NCBI GenBank assembly: GCA_035772405.1
Contig: JAYKKM010000439.1
Span: 2,704,501-2,768,500, forward strand
DNA length: 64,000 bases
Reading direction: 5' to 3'
DNA from: Chrysogorgia sp. JL179-B06
Taxonomy: Eukaryota; Cnidaria; Anthozoa; Scleralcyonacea; Chrysogorgiidae
Part shown: in pieces, positions 63,053 through 64,000 of the stretch
How positions within the stretch are numbered: position 1 is the first letter of the stretch
How the letters are laid out: every line of letters begins with the position of its first letter
Notes under the pieces: generated by a model
What the model saw: the letters and a program-made list of their open reading frames with translations, nothing else
What the model was told of the DNA's origin: nothing
The model's database searches: none
Translations under genes and position numbers: made by a program

Positions 63053-63630
63053 TCAATTTTTCCAGCCACTTGCATTAAATATTTGCTCATCTCTGAAAGA
63101 TGAACTATTTTCAGGATAAACTGGTGGTGGTGTATGGCTTGATGACATACCAGTTGGCATGATTGGATGGAAATGATTCATTGGTGGCTGGGGCTGCACC
63201 ATTATTTGCGGTTGCATTTGCTGGCGTAACAAGCCGGCCTGGGCTTCAAAAATGATATTGTTTATTTTATGTTGAGCCAAATTACTTGTTTGGCTATCCA
63301 TTTCTGACAATGCCTTTGTAACATAGTGTCCAAAAGCTTCCAACATGTTGCTGGTTTGTTTTTCTTGCCTTTTTTTCGTATGCTTGTTAGCAATTGACTG
63401 TGACAAACCCTTAATCAAATTATATTCTTCGTCAGCCTGCCTCTTCCTAGATGTAGTATGTCTTTTCAGTGGTTCACTTGTTGACTTTGCAGGCCCCAAT
63501 CCTTCATCCTCTTCAGTTGGGTTATAGCTGCAGGGTTTGTTGAATCAGATAAAGGATCATCTTCAATGTCAGTACCATCATAATCAACATCATTAACATT
63601 TATTTCTGATGTAGGAGTACCACAGGATTC
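63053..63630 (-). CDS. Harbinger MADF/BESS-type partner protein, C-terminal exon
   Basis: Minus strand. An acceptor (AATTCTTAG) precedes ESCGTPTSEINVNDVDYDGT (acidic). From 63499 the frame is KRHTTSRKRQADEEYNLIKG, SNMLEAFGHYVTKALSEMDS and NIIFEAQAGLL, then a Pro/Gln/Met-rich tail ending at 63053. A basic linker plus a helical FGHYV...NIIFEAQ end is typical of the MADF- or trihelix-like DNA-binding partner encoded by Harbinger elements. The acidic part and the rest are in different frames, changing at about 63500-63530. A frameshift or a small intron (acceptor TGCAG at about 63528) explains this. It lies antisense inside intron 2 of the transposase gene. Confidence 0.65.
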
Positions 63631-63670
63631 CTAAGAATTAAAAGAGTTATTTAATTGTCTTTTTTATTAG

Positions 63671-64000
63671 ACTCCAACCAAGAAAGAAGACTGGCTCCAT
63701 ATTGCTTCAGAATTTAACAGCAAGTGGAATTATCCATGCTGTTTGGGAGCAATAGATGGCAAGCATATAGCTATTCAACGGCCTGGTGACACTGGCTCTG
63801 AATTCTTTAACTATAAGCATTTTTTCAGTGTTATCCTATTAGCTATGGTTGACGCAAATTATAGATTTATTTACGTTGATGTTGGGGCAGCAGGACGTGC
63901 TGGGGATGCAGGAGTTTTTGGCGATTCAGTTTTACAGAAAGCATTAACAGCAAACTCTTTAGATCTCCCAGAGCCGACCACAATAAGAGGGATATCAACA
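63671..64000 (+). CDS. PIF/Harbinger transposase, exon 3 (DDE core), cut by window edge
   Basis: Acceptor TTTTTTATTAG. It encodes TPTKKEDWLHIASEFNSKWN, CCLGAIDGKHIAIQRPGDTG (first catalytic Asp in GAIDGKH), FFNYKHFFSVILLAMVDANY and VDVGAAGRAGDAGVFGDSVL (second catalytic Asp region). The third acidic residue would lie past 64000. The frame is intact to the edge. Confidence 0.92.

Overview
This window is animal (metazoan) nuclear DNA and reads as a repeat-dense region of a marine invertebrate. A cnidarian is my best guess, not a proven one. The evidence for a eukaryote is spliced exons with GT-AG borders, one exonic PB1 domain, and many retroelement classes typical of invertebrates: CR1/L2-like LINEs, DIRS tyrosine-recombinase elements, BEL/Pao LTR elements, a Penelope-like GIY-YIG fragment and PIF/Harbinger. 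TTAGGG-like tracts and AT-rich spacers fit this. There are no operons, ribosome binding sites or intact single-exon host genes.

Host genes are few and lie on the minus strand. Four exons at 12962-12804, 12565-12432, 11835-11754 and 3720-3639 belong to one FAD-dependent dehydrogenase of the SARDH/DMGDH/PDPR family. At least one exon between the last two was not found. The roughly 8 kb intron interval before the last exon holds a degenerate 47-bp repeat array, a hAT-like MITE and other repeats. A PB1-domain first exon lies at 18980-18597, with a consensus splice donor. A DIRS-like element sits immediately downstream of it in opposite orientation. A possible zinc-ribbon exon lies at 48014-48113 (plus).

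Layout. 0-3.4 kb: a hAT MITE with a LINE inserted near one end. 3.6-13 kb: the dehydrogenase exons with repeat-filled introns. 14.5-18.6 kb: a DIRS-like retroelement with a spliced gag and a decayed pol. 19-26.5 kb: mostly non-coding repeats and LINE tails. 26.7-34.4 kb: a roughly 7 kb island built around about 32 copies of a 120-bp satellite, enclosed by inverted repeats and containing a Penelope-like endonuclease fragment. 35-38.2 kb: a Helitron-like element with internal tandem repeats, and nested hairpin repeats. 38.26-47.37 kb: a BEL/Pao element whose 5' LTR is split by a structurally complete DIRS element. 47.4-57 kb: two further candidate Helitron-like units, tRNA-like inverted copies, and a foldback element with minisatellite arms enclosing a decayed Pao fragment. 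57.5-60.2 kb: a third, truncated BEL/Pao copy. 61-64 kb: a PIF/Harbinger transposase gene cut by the window edge, with its MADF-type partner antisense inside an intron.

The most informative results are nested insertions that can be read base by base: DIRS in a BEL LTR, LINE in hAT, MITE in LINE in a Harbinger intron, MULE-like in Pao, and hAT in a minisatellite. They give a relative history of transposition. The least explained structure is the satellite island at 26.7-34.4 kb.
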